A stretch of DNA of 64,000 nucleotides, from the NCBI RefSeq assembly GCF_000568255.1, contig NZ_KK037166.1:11467061-11531060 (forward strand), read 5' to 3'. A model generated the notes under the pieces. The model saw nothing but the letters and a program-made list of their open reading frames with translations, was not told the DNA's origin and searched no databases. Of this stretch, positions 17,490 through 25,868 are shown piece by piece. A program made the translations under genes and the position numbers. How positions within the stretch are numbered: position 1 is the stretch's first letter; the number at the start of each line of letters is the position of its first letter. This DNA comes from Kutzneria sp. 744 (lineage in GTDB: Bacteria; Actinomycetota; Actinomycetes; Mycobacteriales; Pseudonocardiaceae).

Positions 17490-18035
17490 CTAGTGTGAGC
17501 AGCTCGACCCGGGGTCGTTGCCGGCCACAGAGAAGAAGCTCCACGTGCCCGGGTGGGTGTTGGTGCCTCGCGCGAAGATCGCCACGGCCCCGTGCGGGTG
17601 GCAGTACACCCAACCGCCCTGGTCGGCTCGGGCGGGGGTTTCGAGGGTCTGCGCCAGAATGGCGAGTTCGGCGCCGTCGCGCTCGCGCAGTTCGGCGATG
17701 GACTGTCCGTGCGGCCCAGCGTCGAACTGGCTGGCAAGTGTGGAGAAGTCGTGCTGGCAGGCGGCTTTGTGCACCGTGGTCACTTCGCCGAGCACGGGCG
17801 CGGGTAACGGAGAACCGCTGGCGTCCGCTGGTGCCACGGTGCCGCACGGCGGGGTCGCCGGCCCGGTCGGTGACTGACCGGTCGAACCTGGCGCAGCGGA
17901 TTGCGGGGGAGCGCCCTGCGGTGTGGCCGGCCCGCCGGTTTCCCGAATGATGACGGCCAGTCCAACCATGAGCACGGCCAGCACGATGACGCCGATGGTG
18001 GCGCGGCGGAGGCTGGTGGACGCTGCGGCGCGCAT
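17490..18035 (-). CDS. Membrane-anchored protein with a Cys-containing outer domain
   Basis: About 181 residues. One transmembrane segment near the N-terminus (ATIGVIVLAVLMVGLAVII) is followed by a Pro/Gly/Ser linker and a domain with three or four cysteines (PPCGT, KAACQH, WVYCH, SSCSH) that probably lies outside. The ATG at 18035 overlaps the TGA of the upstream gene (TGATG), so translation is coupled to it. An upstream GTG at 18041 is also possible. Function unknown; the coupling indicates it acts with the 18035-18958 product. Confidence 0.75.
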   Translation of the reverse strand: MRAAASTSLRRATIGVIVLAVLMVGLAVIIRETGGPATPQGAPPQSAAPGSTGQSPTGPATPPCGTVAPADASGSPLPAPVLGEVTTVHKAACQHDFSTLASQFDAGPHGQSIAELRERDGAELAILAQTLETPARADQGGWVYCHPHGAVAIFARGTNTHPGTWSFFSVAGNDPGSSCSH

Positions 18036-18958
18036 CAGCACATCCCGGCCAGATGCTGTGGGTCGTCGGCTGGAGTCAGGCCGAGCTTGCCTTCGTACAG
18101 GTAGGCCGCGCCATAGGAGGCCAGTCGGGTGGGGCCGCAGTTCAAACCGGACACCCGGAACGGCTGACCGTTGTTGTCCACGACTTGCGTGCTCAGTGTG
18201 TCTCCGGATTCGTAGACCACGGCGAACTTGTACTCGTAGCTGCCCTTGTCGGCGAGGGCCGTCACCACCACCTCGGACGTTTCCCCGGGGTTGAGGTTGA
18301 TGGTCTTGGCCGGAAACAGCGGACCTGCGGGCACAAACCCGTCGGCTACGGGCTTCGTGGCCTGCAGGATGGGAAACTGGTCGTCCAGATACACCGCCGC
18401 CTCGGTGGATTCCTCGCCGCCCTGCGGTTTTGCCCAGACAAGGCTGCCGGACAGCGGCGGCTTCCTGCTGACGACGACCGGCTTGATGTCGGTGATCCGC
18501 ACCGGGTGATCTCGTGGGCCTTCCAGATGCAGGCGGATGGTCTGCGTCTTCAGCTTGGCGGCGTCGGTGTGCCGCAGCGCCGCCGCCACTGAGTCATCCA
18601 TGGAGATGTTGGTGTTCTCGACCTTGGTGATCAAGGTGGGGCCGGGGAAGGTGGGGGAGGCGCTGACGTATCCCCAGGGCGGTTGGTCGTTGTACGACAG
18701 ATCCGCCGACACCCGCAGGTCAGCTGGAGCCGGCGACGCGGCGGTCGGCGATGCGCGGGGCCAGGCGATGATGACAACGCTCACCAGCCCTGCAACGGCG
18801 AGCACGGCGACCAGAGCCAGCCATCGCGGGCCCGCACCGCTCCAGACGTGCACGCCACCGTGGATTTCGCCGGATTGAACGACCTGGTCGGCCCGGCCAT
18901 TGAGAATGTTTTGCAGAGAAGTGGGATCAGTGTCGTCCATCGGACCGTGATCGCTCAT
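18035..18958 (-). CDS. Membrane-anchored protein of unknown function
   Basis: About 307 residues from ATG 18958. A short cytoplasmic part (DDTDPTSLQNILNGRADQVV, QSGEIHGGVHVWSG) precedes one transmembrane helix (WLALVAVLAVAGLVSVVIIA) and a large β-rich outer domain (e.g. NPGETSEVVVTALADKGSYE, YKFAVVYESGDTLSTQVVDN). The N-terminal 'GRADQVVQSGEIHGGVHV' resembles the start of effector-associated or death-like domains in actinobacterial NTPase proteins (weak impression). It is translationally coupled to the downstream membrane protein. Together they may form a surface complex; no known family is recognised. Confidence 0.75.
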   Translation of the reverse strand: MSDHGPMDDTDPTSLQNILNGRADQVVQSGEIHGGVHVWSGAGPRWLALVAVLAVAGLVSVVIIAWPRASPTAASPAPADLRVSADLSYNDQPPWGYVSASPTFPGPTLITKVENTNISMDDSVAAALRHTDAAKLKTQTIRLHLEGPRDHPVRITDIKPVVVSRKPPLSGSLVWAKPQGGEESTEAAVYLDDQFPILQATKPVADGFVPAGPLFPAKTINLNPGETSEVVVTALADKGSYEYKFAVVYESGDTLSTQVVDNNGQPFRVSGLNCGPTRLASYGAAYLYEGKLGLTPADDPQHLAGMC

Positions 18959-18978
18959 CGCACTCCTCTGCCGCCAGG

Positions 18979-19428
18979 GTGTCGGCATTCTACGTCCCAG
19001 TGTTACCGGTGACTCGACGCCGTCCAGCGCGCGATTCGGACGAAACGGTGGTCATCGGGCTGGGCTCGATGATCGGGGCCGGGCTGTTGATCGGCCTGGC
19101 CGTCGCGGCGCTCGTCGCGTACTGCAACGCCACCGCGTCGGCGCAGCCGGCGGCGGCCCACCCGACCTCGGGCGGCACGTACATCTACGGTCAGGAGCGG
19201 CTCGGCGAGTGGTGGGGGTCCACCGCCGGTTGGGGGTTCGTGGTCGACAAGTCCGCGTCGTGCGCGGCGATGGCGCTCACCTTCGTCTCGCACGCTGTGT
19301 CCGGACCCTCCTGGGCGCAGCGGGTCGTCGCCGTGGTGGCCGTGCTGGGCCTGGCCGTGCTCAACTACCGCGGCGTGGCCAGGACCGCTCAGCTGACCCG
19401 GATGCTGGTCGCGTGCAGCCTGCTCACA
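18979..19428 (+). pseudogene. Amino-acid permease (APC family), truncated
   Basis: The start ETVVIGLGSMIGAG and the following VAALVAYCNATASAQ, HPTSGGTYIYGQERLGEWWG and GWGFVVDKSASCAAMA are typical of APC-superfamily amino-acid transporters. About a dozen residues expected after SMIGAG are missing, joining helix 1 directly to helix 2 in frame. The gene ends after about 150 residues (of a usual 420-460) where the palindromic element at 19429 begins. It is therefore both internally deleted and 3'-truncated and cannot encode a working transporter. Confidence 0.8.
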
Positions 19429-19517
19429 CTAGTACGGCAACCGGTGCGCCCAGTGATCAGGAGGTGATCGTCCAGCGGTCATGACCTGATCACTGGGCGC
19501 ACCGGTTGCCGTACTAG
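19429..19517. mobile_element. 89-bp palindromic MITE-like element at a CTAG site
   Basis: Two perfect 33-bp inverted arms (19429-19461 and 19485-19517) surround a 23-nt centre. Each end is CTAG. IS630/Tc1-type elements target CTAG and duplicate the TA, so this looks like a miniature non-autonomous element of that class (inference). It has no coding capacity and marks the break point of the permease pseudogene. Alternatively it is a very long bidirectional terminator, but the exact symmetry with CTAG ends favours a transposon derivative. Confidence 0.7.
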
Positions 19518-19547
19518 GTGCTGCCAATGCGCCCCTGGGCGGCGGGT

Positions 19548-20016
19548 TCAGTCAGCCAGCTGGTTCTTCCGGCGCAGCTCGGCCAGTTCCTGATCACTAC
19601 GGACCTCACCCGGCGTACGAGACCCGGTCGCGGCGGTTCGCCTGTCCCACTCGGTTAGCACGCCGGGGGCGCGATTCATCGTGGCCCGGCTGACCTGTGC
19701 CTCCTTCCACAGGTTGTCCTTGATCAGCCGACCGTCGGTTCGCTCGGGTTTGCCAGCCAGCAGCCGGTCCATCGCCGCGGTGATTGAGGAACAGCAGCAG
19801 CCGACGGCCGATGTAGGCATAGTCGAGCATCGTCTTGGCGTCCCGGCTGGCGAGCGCGAGTATCCGGAACCAGGTCGAGATGGGTTCGACGGGCCGCATC
19901 TGCTCGTCCAGCAGGATCGGTTGCCGGTCATGGGGTCGCCGGGCGCTCAGCAGCGCGGCTAGGTCGGCCGGGCTGATGCCGGGTACTTCGGTCACCTCGC
20001 GAAGAACACGAGGCTT
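19548..20016 (-). pseudogene. Fused remnants of an actinobacterial tyrosine-recombinase module
   Basis: Two pieces in different frames abut. At 19780-20016 the piece PADLAALLSARRPHDRQPIL, LDEQMRPVEPISTWFRILAL and DAKTMLDYAYIGRRLLLFL is the N-terminal SAM-like part of an actinobacterial integrase. At 19548-19784 ITAAMDRLLAGKPERTDGRL, IKDNLWKEAQVSRATMN and DQELAELRRKNQLAD is the kind of small helix-turn-helix/coiled-coil protein that accompanies such integrases. The catalytic domain is missing. The block lies just downstream of, and probably truncated, the nitric oxide synthase pseudogene. Confidence 0.65.
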
Positions 20017-20188
20017 TGTCACGAACAGTTCCACAACTCTCCACATGGCACGGACATCGCTTCCGGGGAACACGCGATTCCTACCAGGTGGGCCATGCTC
20101 GACGACGTGCTCTTGGAGACGGCGGACCTCGCCCGTGAGACATCTGCTGATTGGCGAGAGAACCGCTGAAGATCGTAGACCACCGCCG

Positions 20189-20954
20189 CCCACACAAATC
20201 GATCCTCATGTTCGAGATCGCCGGCACGGCATGCCACCGAAGTCGAAGGCCAGCGAACCATGCGTGGCGCGGGTGCTCCAGCTCGACCAGTGGCACGGCG
20301 TCGGCAGGCAGCTCGTGCAACATCAGCCCGTCGCGGGCGGTCCGGATGCCCAGCGGCAGGACGTCGAACGGGCCCGGCCGCGTGGGCGGGCGGAGTCCAG
20401 CCCGCCTTGATCAGCAGCGTGGTCAGGTCCTCGTTGTGCGGGTCGCCGAGCACCCGGCTCTCGCTCTCGCGGTAGCCCGCGAACCGGATGAGCTGCCCGT
20501 TGACGATCGTGATTCCCGGCTAGTGACCGGGTTGGTCGGCGGGGAACAGCGTGACGCCCGGAACGAGCTGGCCGCGGCGGGAACCACTGCGCATGACCCA
20601 CCTCAGGTGCTGCTCAGCCGCGGTCGCGACCTCCGCCGCTGTGCTCGCCGTCGTCTGATCGCGCAGTTGCATCGCCGGCCACCACAACCGACCCAGGCAG
20701 CGCGCGTTGTTGCGCCACGACAGCTGGACGGCGCGGCGCAGCTCACGAGTGGTCAACTTTACCTGCCCTGTGACTCACAGCATGTCGAGGATCTCGGCGC
20801 GGCGGGCGGCGGTGCTGATCCGCATCAATTCCGGGTCCCGCAGCAGCAGCACGGCCTGCCCCAGCACATCCATCGGCACCAGCTCGCCGGTCCGACCGCG
20901 CTGAACCTGCGGGGCGGCCATGGTGGGGCACTGCGCGACGGCCAGGTCATGCAT
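20189..20954 (-). pseudogene. nos: Nitric oxide synthase (oxygenase domain), degenerate
   Basis: Reading minus-strand frames in order gives a bacterial NOS oxygenase. The haem-ligand segment is SWRNNARCLGRLWWPAMQLR. It is followed by TAAEVATAAEQHLRW, GQLIRFAGYRESES, GDPHNEDLTTLLIKAGWTPP, then FDVLPLGIRTARDGLMLHEL, WFAGLRLRWHAVPAISNMR. The gene is broken three times: TGA at 20775-20777, TAG at 20520-20522 (both in frame), and a frameshift near 20400. Homology stops at about 20189, beside recombinase remnants, so the C-terminal pterin-binding part is lost. An ATG at 20954 with a GGAGG site overlaps the stop of the upstream decarboxylase-like gene, so it was once the last gene of that operon. 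Confidence 0.85.
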
Positions 20955-22218
20955 AGAGCACCTCCGACCCTGTATGCCGATCTCGGGTGTCGGCGGCAGC
21001 CAGCGCCGCGGTGAGCTCGCCCCAAACCTGAGTGGCCGACAATGCGTTCGCCCGATGGGGGACGACCGCGATGACCGGGCGGCCCGCGAGTTCAGCCCCA
21101 CGCACCGTGCGCAGGCCCGCCACCGTCAGGCGGTCGATCACCCGCTGGGTCAGGATGTCGTCGTGGGCTCGGCCCTGGCCGCTGTTGACCCGCACCACCA
21201 TCGACCCGACCCCCTCCGGGACCGCCATCGTCCACTGTGGATCGGCGCGGACGGTTTCCCGGATTTTCCGCAGGGCGTTGACCTGTGCGCGCAGGTGCGC
21301 CCGCAGCGCGACCAGACCAGAGCAGTGCAAGGCCAGGGCCAGGCCCAGCGCCCGCTCGGGCGCGCCAAGGCCGAGGAACTCGTGGCGTGCGCCGAGCGCG
21401 TTGATCAGCGCTGGGGCGCGCACCGCGGCCGGGTCAGTGGTCCAGCCCGCCGCGCACAGGATCGGGGTGTCCACCAGCACGCCGGGATCCAGGCACACCG
21501 ACTGCGCCTTCGCCACGCCGGCCAGCAGAGACCGGCGCTTGGGCAATATCGCGTACGCCCCGGCCGGGGCGTCCACATGCAACCAGACGCCGACCTCCTG
21601 GGCCACCGACCCAATCCCTGCGAGATCGTCCGCGATCCCGCAGGAGTCGCCGACCACTGCGGCCACCATCACCGGCCGGCGACCGCTGGCCGTGTCCTCC
21701 CGAATCGCCCGCCGCAACGCCGCAGTCGACATGCGCCCAGTGTCCGGCGCCGTGTCCACCCACCGCAACGCCCCTGCGCCCAGCGCGGCGGCCAGCACCG
21801 CGGCCGTCACCGTCTGCTCGGGCCGTGCCGCCAGGTACACCGTCTCAGTACCGGCCAGTCCTGACGTGCGCCCAGCTCGCGTCAACGCGCCCGCCAACGC
21901 CAATCGTGCGAACTCGGTGGCGGAACTGGACACGAACCCGATCCCGCCGCCCATGCGGGTGAACGCGGCAGGAAGCCCGACGGTCCGGGCGAGCAGGTCC
22001 ACCGTCCGCGCCGACCAATGCGCCACGGCCCGGTTGTCCAATGCGACTCCCGGTGCCGGTGTTGGTGGGCCGGAACGGGCGATCATCACGCGGAGCTCGG
22101 CCAGCACGTCCTCGCGGCGCTGGGGCGTCATCGGCAGCGCGGTGAAGCCGTTCAGGCCGGGCCCGGCGTCGGGGTCGCGGGTGGCGGAGAAGTTCTCGGT
22201 GGTGCGCACTGCCTTCAT
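20947..22218 (-). CDS. PLP-decarboxylase-like protein lacking the catalytic lysine
   Basis: A 423-residue paralogue of the adjacent decarboxylase, aligned over its length. ATG 22218 has AAGGAACC upstream. The group II decarboxylase fold is recognisable: FVSSSATEFARLALAGAL for the glycine-rich region and WLHVDAPAGAYAILP with Asp216 that would hold the PLP ring nitrogen. However, the Schiff-base SPHK of the neighbour (Lys292) is here DPGV, with Val247 in place of lysine. The PLP-stacking His (neighbour His177) is Glu134. It is almost certainly not a conventional decarboxylase. It may be a regulatory or structural subunit in a heterodimer with the active enzyme. Its stop overlaps the nos pseudogene start. 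Confidence 0.85.
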   Translation of the reverse strand: MKAVRTTENFSATRDPDAGPGLNGFTALPMTPQRREDVLAELRVMIARSGPPTPAPGVALDNRAVAHWSARTVDLLARTVGLPAAFTRMGGGIGFVSSSATEFARLALAGALTRAGRTSGLAGTETVYLAARPEQTVTAAVLAAALGAGALRWVDTAPDTGRMSTAALRRAIREDTASGRRPVMVAAVVGDSCGIADDLAGIGSVAQEVGVWLHVDAPAGAYAILPKRRSLLAGVAKAQSVCLDPGVLVDTPILCAAGWTTDPAAVRAPALINALGARHEFLGLGAPERALGLALALHCSGLVALRAHLRAQVNALRKIRETVRADPQWTMAVPEGVGSMVVRVNSGQGRAHDDILTQRVIDRLTVAGLRTVRGAELAGRPVIAVVPHRANALSATQVWGELTAALAAADTRDRHTGSEVLYA

Positions 22219-23695
22219 GCCGGTTCCTTGTCGTCGGTAGTGGTCTGCTGCGGGGGTGGCCGGCGGCGAGCCGCGCCAGGTCGAGGACGTGGCCTCCCCG
22301 GTTCGGCGCGGCAGCCGGCACCGCGACCACGAGAGCCCGGGCCAGCGCGGTGACCACGAGGTGCGCGTGGACCCGGCCGCTGTGGCCACCGGGGGCGATC
22401 CGGATCCACAGCTGGCCCTCGATCGTCGCCGAGGACAGCAGGACCTGGCCGTCGCGGTGGACCGCGTCCAACAAGGCCTGAGTCGCCTGGCTCCCGTCCC
22501 GGACGCGCAGCAGTACGAGGCCGAGCCGGGTGCGGGATTCCAGTTGAGGTTGGGCTGTGGCCCAGATGCCGATCCGTTGCGCCAGTCCGAGGTTGCGGCG
22601 CAGCAGACGGCGCAGCTCTGCTTGGCCGAGGCAGCGCAACGTCATGCCCAGGACCAGCGCGCGGTCCGGCCGGCCGGTGGGTAGTTGCAGCCCGCGCGGA
22701 TCGACGCCTTCGCCGGGCTGGCCGTTGGCCAGGTAGGGCTGGTCCACCGCCATAGCGGCGGCCATCGCGTCCGGCCACCGGGTCCACAGCACCGAACAGC
22801 CCAGCCCGGTGCGCAGCAGCTTGTGCGGGCTGACCACCAGACTGCTGGCGAACGCGTTGCCGGCCAACAGGTTGCGGTGCTCGGGTAGCACCGCGAACGC
22901 CCCGCACCACGCGGCGTCCACGTGCAACCACAGGCCCCGGGAGGCGCAGATCGCGCCGAGCGCGACGAGGTCGTCGACGGCTGCGCTGGCCGTGGTGCCC
23001 ACGGTCGCGACCACCATGACCGGGCACAGACCGTCCGCGACGTCCTCGGCCACCGCTGCCGCCAGCTCCGTCGCGCTCATCGCTCCCGTGTCCGGATCGT
23101 GGACAACCACGCGCAGGCCCTGCTGGCCCAGTCCTGCGGCCAGGACGGTTCGTGCCACGCTGCCGTGGGTCTGGCTGGTGACGTAGACGCGTTCGTCGCC
23201 GCGGACCCCGTCCTGCCGCCATCGCAGTCCCCGCGTGCGGATCAACGCGCCCAGCAGCGCCTGCTGAACGCCCGAGGTCGCCGAGCCGAGGACGACGCCG
23301 GCACCGCCGCCGGCCCAGGTCAGACCCGGCGCGAGACCGAGCATGCGCGCGAGCTGGTCGGTCGTCGCGCGCTCCCACTGCGCCGCCGCGATGTTGCTCG
23401 GCCAGACATGGGAGTTCCTTGTCGCGGCGAGAACCTCGGCCACGAGCGCGGGGATCGACGTGGTCGCGGGGATGTAGGCCATGCGCGCCGGGTGAAGCCA
23501 GGGCTCGCCCGCGGCCGCCCAGAACTGGCTGAGCTGGGCGGCGACGTGCTCGACCCGCTCCGGGCGCTCGCCGATGGCGTCGGACAGCAACTCACGGACC
23601 CAGCTGCCGGGCCGCGCGGGTCGGAGCCGGCCCGCGGCCGTCGCGCTCCACGCGAGTTCCGCGTAGTGCCGGATCGCCTCGTGCACGGCGCGCAT
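21845..23695 (-). CDS. PLP-dependent group II decarboxylase, frame altered at the 3' end
   Basis: The homologous part (23695 to about 22290, about 470 residues) is an aromatic-L-amino-acid/histidine-type decarboxylase. His177 (TSQTHGSV) stacks on PLP, Asp260 lies in WLHVDAAWCGAF, and the Schiff-base lysine Lys292 lies in VVSPHKLLRTG. It would remove CO2 from an amino acid to give an amine. As read, the frame has no stop until 21845 and adds an unrelated Arg/Pro-rich tail overlapping the next gene. One base shift near 22260 (a C-run) would instead give a TGA overlapping the next ATG at 22218 (ATGA), the arrangement expected in an operon. The start could be as early as 23857, but homology begins at MRAVHEAIRHYAELAW. 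Confidence 0.85.
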   Translation of the reverse strand: MRAVHEAIRHYAELAWSATAAGRLRPARPGSWVRELLSDAIGERPERVEHVAAQLSQFWAAAGEPWLHPARMAYIPATTSIPALVAEVLAATRNSHVWPSNIAAAQWERATTDQLARMLGLAPGLTWAGGGAGVVLGSATSGVQQALLGALIRTRGLRWRQDGVRGDERVYVTSQTHGSVARTVLAAGLGQQGLRVVVHDPDTGAMSATELAAAVAEDVADGLCPVMVVATVGTTASAAVDDLVALGAICASRGLWLHVDAAWCGAFAVLPEHRNLLAGNAFASSLVVSPHKLLRTGLGCSVLWTRWPDAMAAAMAVDQPYLANGQPGEGVDPRGLQLPTGRPDRALVLGMTLRCLGQAELRRLLRRNLGLAQRIGIWATAQPQLESRTRLGLVLLRVRDGSQATQALLDAVHRDGQVLLSSATIEGQLWIRIAPGGHSGRVHAHLVVTALARALVVAVPAAAPNRGGHVLDLARLAAGHPRSRPLPTTRNRHEGSAHHRELLRHPRPRRRARPERLHRAADDAPAPRGRAGRAPRDDRPFRPTNTGTGSRIGQPGRGALVGADGGPARPDRRASCRVHPHGRRDRVRVQFRHRVRTIGVGGRVDASWAHVRTGRY

Positions 23696-23884
23696 GGCGT
23701 CGCCAGCCTGGTCGCCAGCCTGATTGAAAAGTGGCCGGCCTAGGTGTAACACAGCGAGGTCCCCAGACGAGCATGGGCTGACTGCTTCACCTAGAGTTGC
23801 TTGCACGTAGTGTTGAGCTAAGGCGCAGTGGCGAGCAATCGTTGCAACCCCGTCCACCTCACGATGCGCAGTCGGTTGTGCAAG

Positions 23885-24823
23885 TTAAACGTCATAAAAC
23901 GTCCGTAAAGCGAACGGTCCTCTATGATGATAACCGGCGCCAACCGACTTCGGCATTTTCTCGGTTAAGCGGACCCGCACGAGGTCCCGCCAGTCCTTTC
24001 CCGTGATCCACGCGGTGCCGTCGGGATTGATGGCGATGCCGTTGGGCACCGCGTCCGGGTCGCCGCCGCCGGGGTGCTCGGCTCGTTGCAGGCCCGCCAG
24101 GTCCGCTGCTGTTCCGGCCCGGCCGGTGTAGGGGTCGATGGCGAACAGGGTGTTGCCGCTGTTGAGCGGCGTGGTCAGGCCGGGACCGGTGGGGAACTGG
24201 TTGGCCCACACCACGCCGTCGGCGCAGTCGAGCTCGTTGAGCCCGATCGTGGGTCGGCCGGCCGCGGTGACGGTGAACGCTCCGGTCACCGCGAGGGTGG
24301 CGGGGGATCGCCGGGTCAGGGTGGCCGAGCCGTCACTGGTGATCAGCTCATGGCCGTCGAAGCAGATGCCCCAGCCCTGCCCGGTGGGGTTGGTCAGCGG
24401 CACCGTCGCGAGCAGAGCGAGGTCGGTGCCGTAGTGCAGGGCAACCTGGTCATGCCAGGTCAGCAGCCAAATCGACGGTGGCCTGTCGGGGAGTCCGTGC
24501 ACCACCGCGAGCCCTTCGGCGAACACGCCCTTGACGTCGACCTGCCGCAGCACGCGGCCGGTAGCCGAGGCCAGGACCATCAGCCGGCTTGGCTGGCCGT
24601 CGACTGCGCCGGTGGCTTCGACGAGGTTCCCGTCGGGCAGCGCGTCCAGGCCCTCCACGAACTGCGTGGCGGAGGGCTGCGGGATAGTGCCGAGCGTCTG
24701 CACGCTCAGCGTCGTCGGTGCGGGCTCCGACGGCGGGGCGGTAGCGAAGGGGTTCTCGGGCATGGGAATCGCGGCACAACCGGTGGCCGCCAGGAGGCTG
24801 GCGGCCACCAGGCCCCGCGCCAC
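23885..24823 (-). CDS. Glutaminyl-peptide cyclotransferase (β-propeller type), lipoprotein
   Basis: About 312 residues. The bacterial/plant-type glutaminyl cyclase turns N-terminal glutamine into pyroglutamate. Family blocks are visible in order: QFVEGLDALPDGNLVEATG, FAEGLAVVHG, IWLLTWHDQVALHYGTD, TGQGWGICFDGHELITSDGS, IGLNELDCADGVVWANQF, DAVPNGIAINPDGTAWITGK with DW. I chose the GTG at 24823, giving a lipoprotein signal (ARGLVAASLLAATGC) with a lipobox cysteine. An open Arg-rich extension reaches back to 25138. The last 25 residues diverge from the family. It acts outside the membrane. Its link to the neighbouring biosynthetic genes is only by position. Confidence 0.88.
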   Translation of the reverse strand: MARGLVAASLLAATGCAAIPMPENPFATAPPSEPAPTTLSVQTLGTIPQPSATQFVEGLDALPDGNLVEATGAVDGQPSRLMVLASATGRVLRQVDVKGVFAEGLAVVHGLPDRPPSIWLLTWHDQVALHYGTDLALLATVPLTNPTGQGWGICFDGHELITSDGSATLTRRSPATLAVTGAFTVTAAGRPTIGLNELDCADGVVWANQFPTGPGLTTPLNSGNTLFAIDPYTGRAGTAADLAGLQRAEHPGGGDPDAVPNGIAINPDGTAWITGKDWRDLVRVRLTEKMPKSVGAGYHHRGPFALRTFYDV

Positions 24824-25180
24824 GGCGCCGAACCGTTCCTGAGCGATGTTGCGGCGTCCGAACCAACGACGGCGCGGGGCTCGGTGTCGACCCGGCAACC
24901 GGCTTCGCCGACCACCGTTCCCGGAGCGTCCTCGGCCGGCGTTGACTGCGACGCGCGGCAAGATCCGCGCCACGAGTGGGCTCGCGACCACGGCCACAAC
25001 CACGGTGCCGACATGCCGTGGCTCCCACCGACGCCGACACGCACCGTTACTTGCATTCCCGGTCATCTTCGAGTCAGTCCTTCCCGGTTCTGCGAGCGAA
25101 ACTCGCGACGACAAAGCGGCGGCGTCAAGGCCCACCACGAAGCAGCGTCAGGCGTCCGGCAAGTGCATTCCTTACGGTTC
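24824..25180. other. Intergenic region upstream of the glutaminyl cyclase
   Basis: The glutaminyl cyclase frame stays open back to 25138 but is Arg/Gly-rich without homology, so I treat it as leader. I see no other gene. Confidence 0.4.
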
Positions 25181-25224
25181 GGCGTGAGGTGCGAAATCCT
25201 GGTACGACGTCCGCACCCCACGCC
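25181..25224 (-). terminator. 13-bp hairpin downstream of the secreted protein gene
   Basis: The arms 25181-25193 (ggcgtgaggtgcg) and 25212-25224 pair over 13 bp with one G-T wobble and an 18-nt loop. A closely similar hairpin (same gaggtgcg arm and the loop word atcctggtacg) lies at 30045-30087, downstream of the paralogous gene at 30158. The pair therefore looks duplicated with its gene. Confidence 0.65.
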
Positions 25225-25275
25225 TGTAACCAAACAGCGAACGGGCCGGCATGACCCGCTCATTGCAATGGCGTG

Positions 25276-25647
25276 TTACGCCGGGCAGGTGGGTGTGATA
25301 GACCAGTCCACGAACTGGGCGGCGATGTACCCGGTGACGTGCCGTGTCATGTCGCTCATGTACCACGTGTTCCCATAGGCGGGGAAAAAGAGCTGATAAT
25401 CGTCGCTGGTGTAGGCCAGGGCGAGGATCGTTCCTCCGGGAGTCGCCCGAATTCGAACGCCGTCAGCGGCGAGGTAGGGATGAGAACTGCAATCCCGGTT
25501 GACCGCCATATCACGCGTTGCCGGCTGCACCACCTGGGCGGCATGACCGGCCCGAGGCATGTACTGGGCCTGCGCCGTACCTGCGGCTACGCCGATGAGG
25601 CCAGCCGCGAGCGCAGCCGCGGCCACGCCTGTGACTATCCGATTCAT
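25276..25647 (-). CDS. Small secreted protein, SH3-like, paralogue of 30158
   Basis: A 123-residue exported protein. The ATG at 25647 has an AGGAGAAG ribosome-binding site. Residues 1-27 (MNRIVTGVAAAALAAGLIGV then AAGTAQA) are a signal peptide. The mature part contains VQPATRDMAVNRDCSSHPYL, then DGVRIRATPGGTILALAYTS and a C-terminal cysteine pair, like short bacterial SH3-type or cell-wall-associated domains. The word VQPATRDM and the order of blocks are shared with the protein at 30158 and partly with the pseudogene at 30731. Possibly a secreted effector or wall ligand; no function is assigned. Confidence 0.8.
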   Translation of the reverse strand: MNRIVTGVAAAALAAGLIGVAAGTAQAQYMPRAGHAAQVVQPATRDMAVNRDCSSHPYLAADGVRIRATPGGTILALAYTSDDYQLFFPAYGNTWYMSDMTRHVTGYIAAQFVDWSITPTCPA

Positions 25648-25868
25648 GACAGACTTCTCCTGTCGTTCAAATCTGTAGTGGGCGTCGAGATGACGTAACA
25701 TGCGACCTGCGTGAGTGTTTTCAGTAGATCACGACAGGCCAATAAGGCCCGGGGGAACCGCCGTCGGTCATCACACCTCCCCGTCCATTCAATTGGAGTT
25801 CTCGACTTCGCCATGGCCGCCGGCATCGCTATGCGACGTGATTCGGCGTTAATGAGAAGTCCGGCGGG

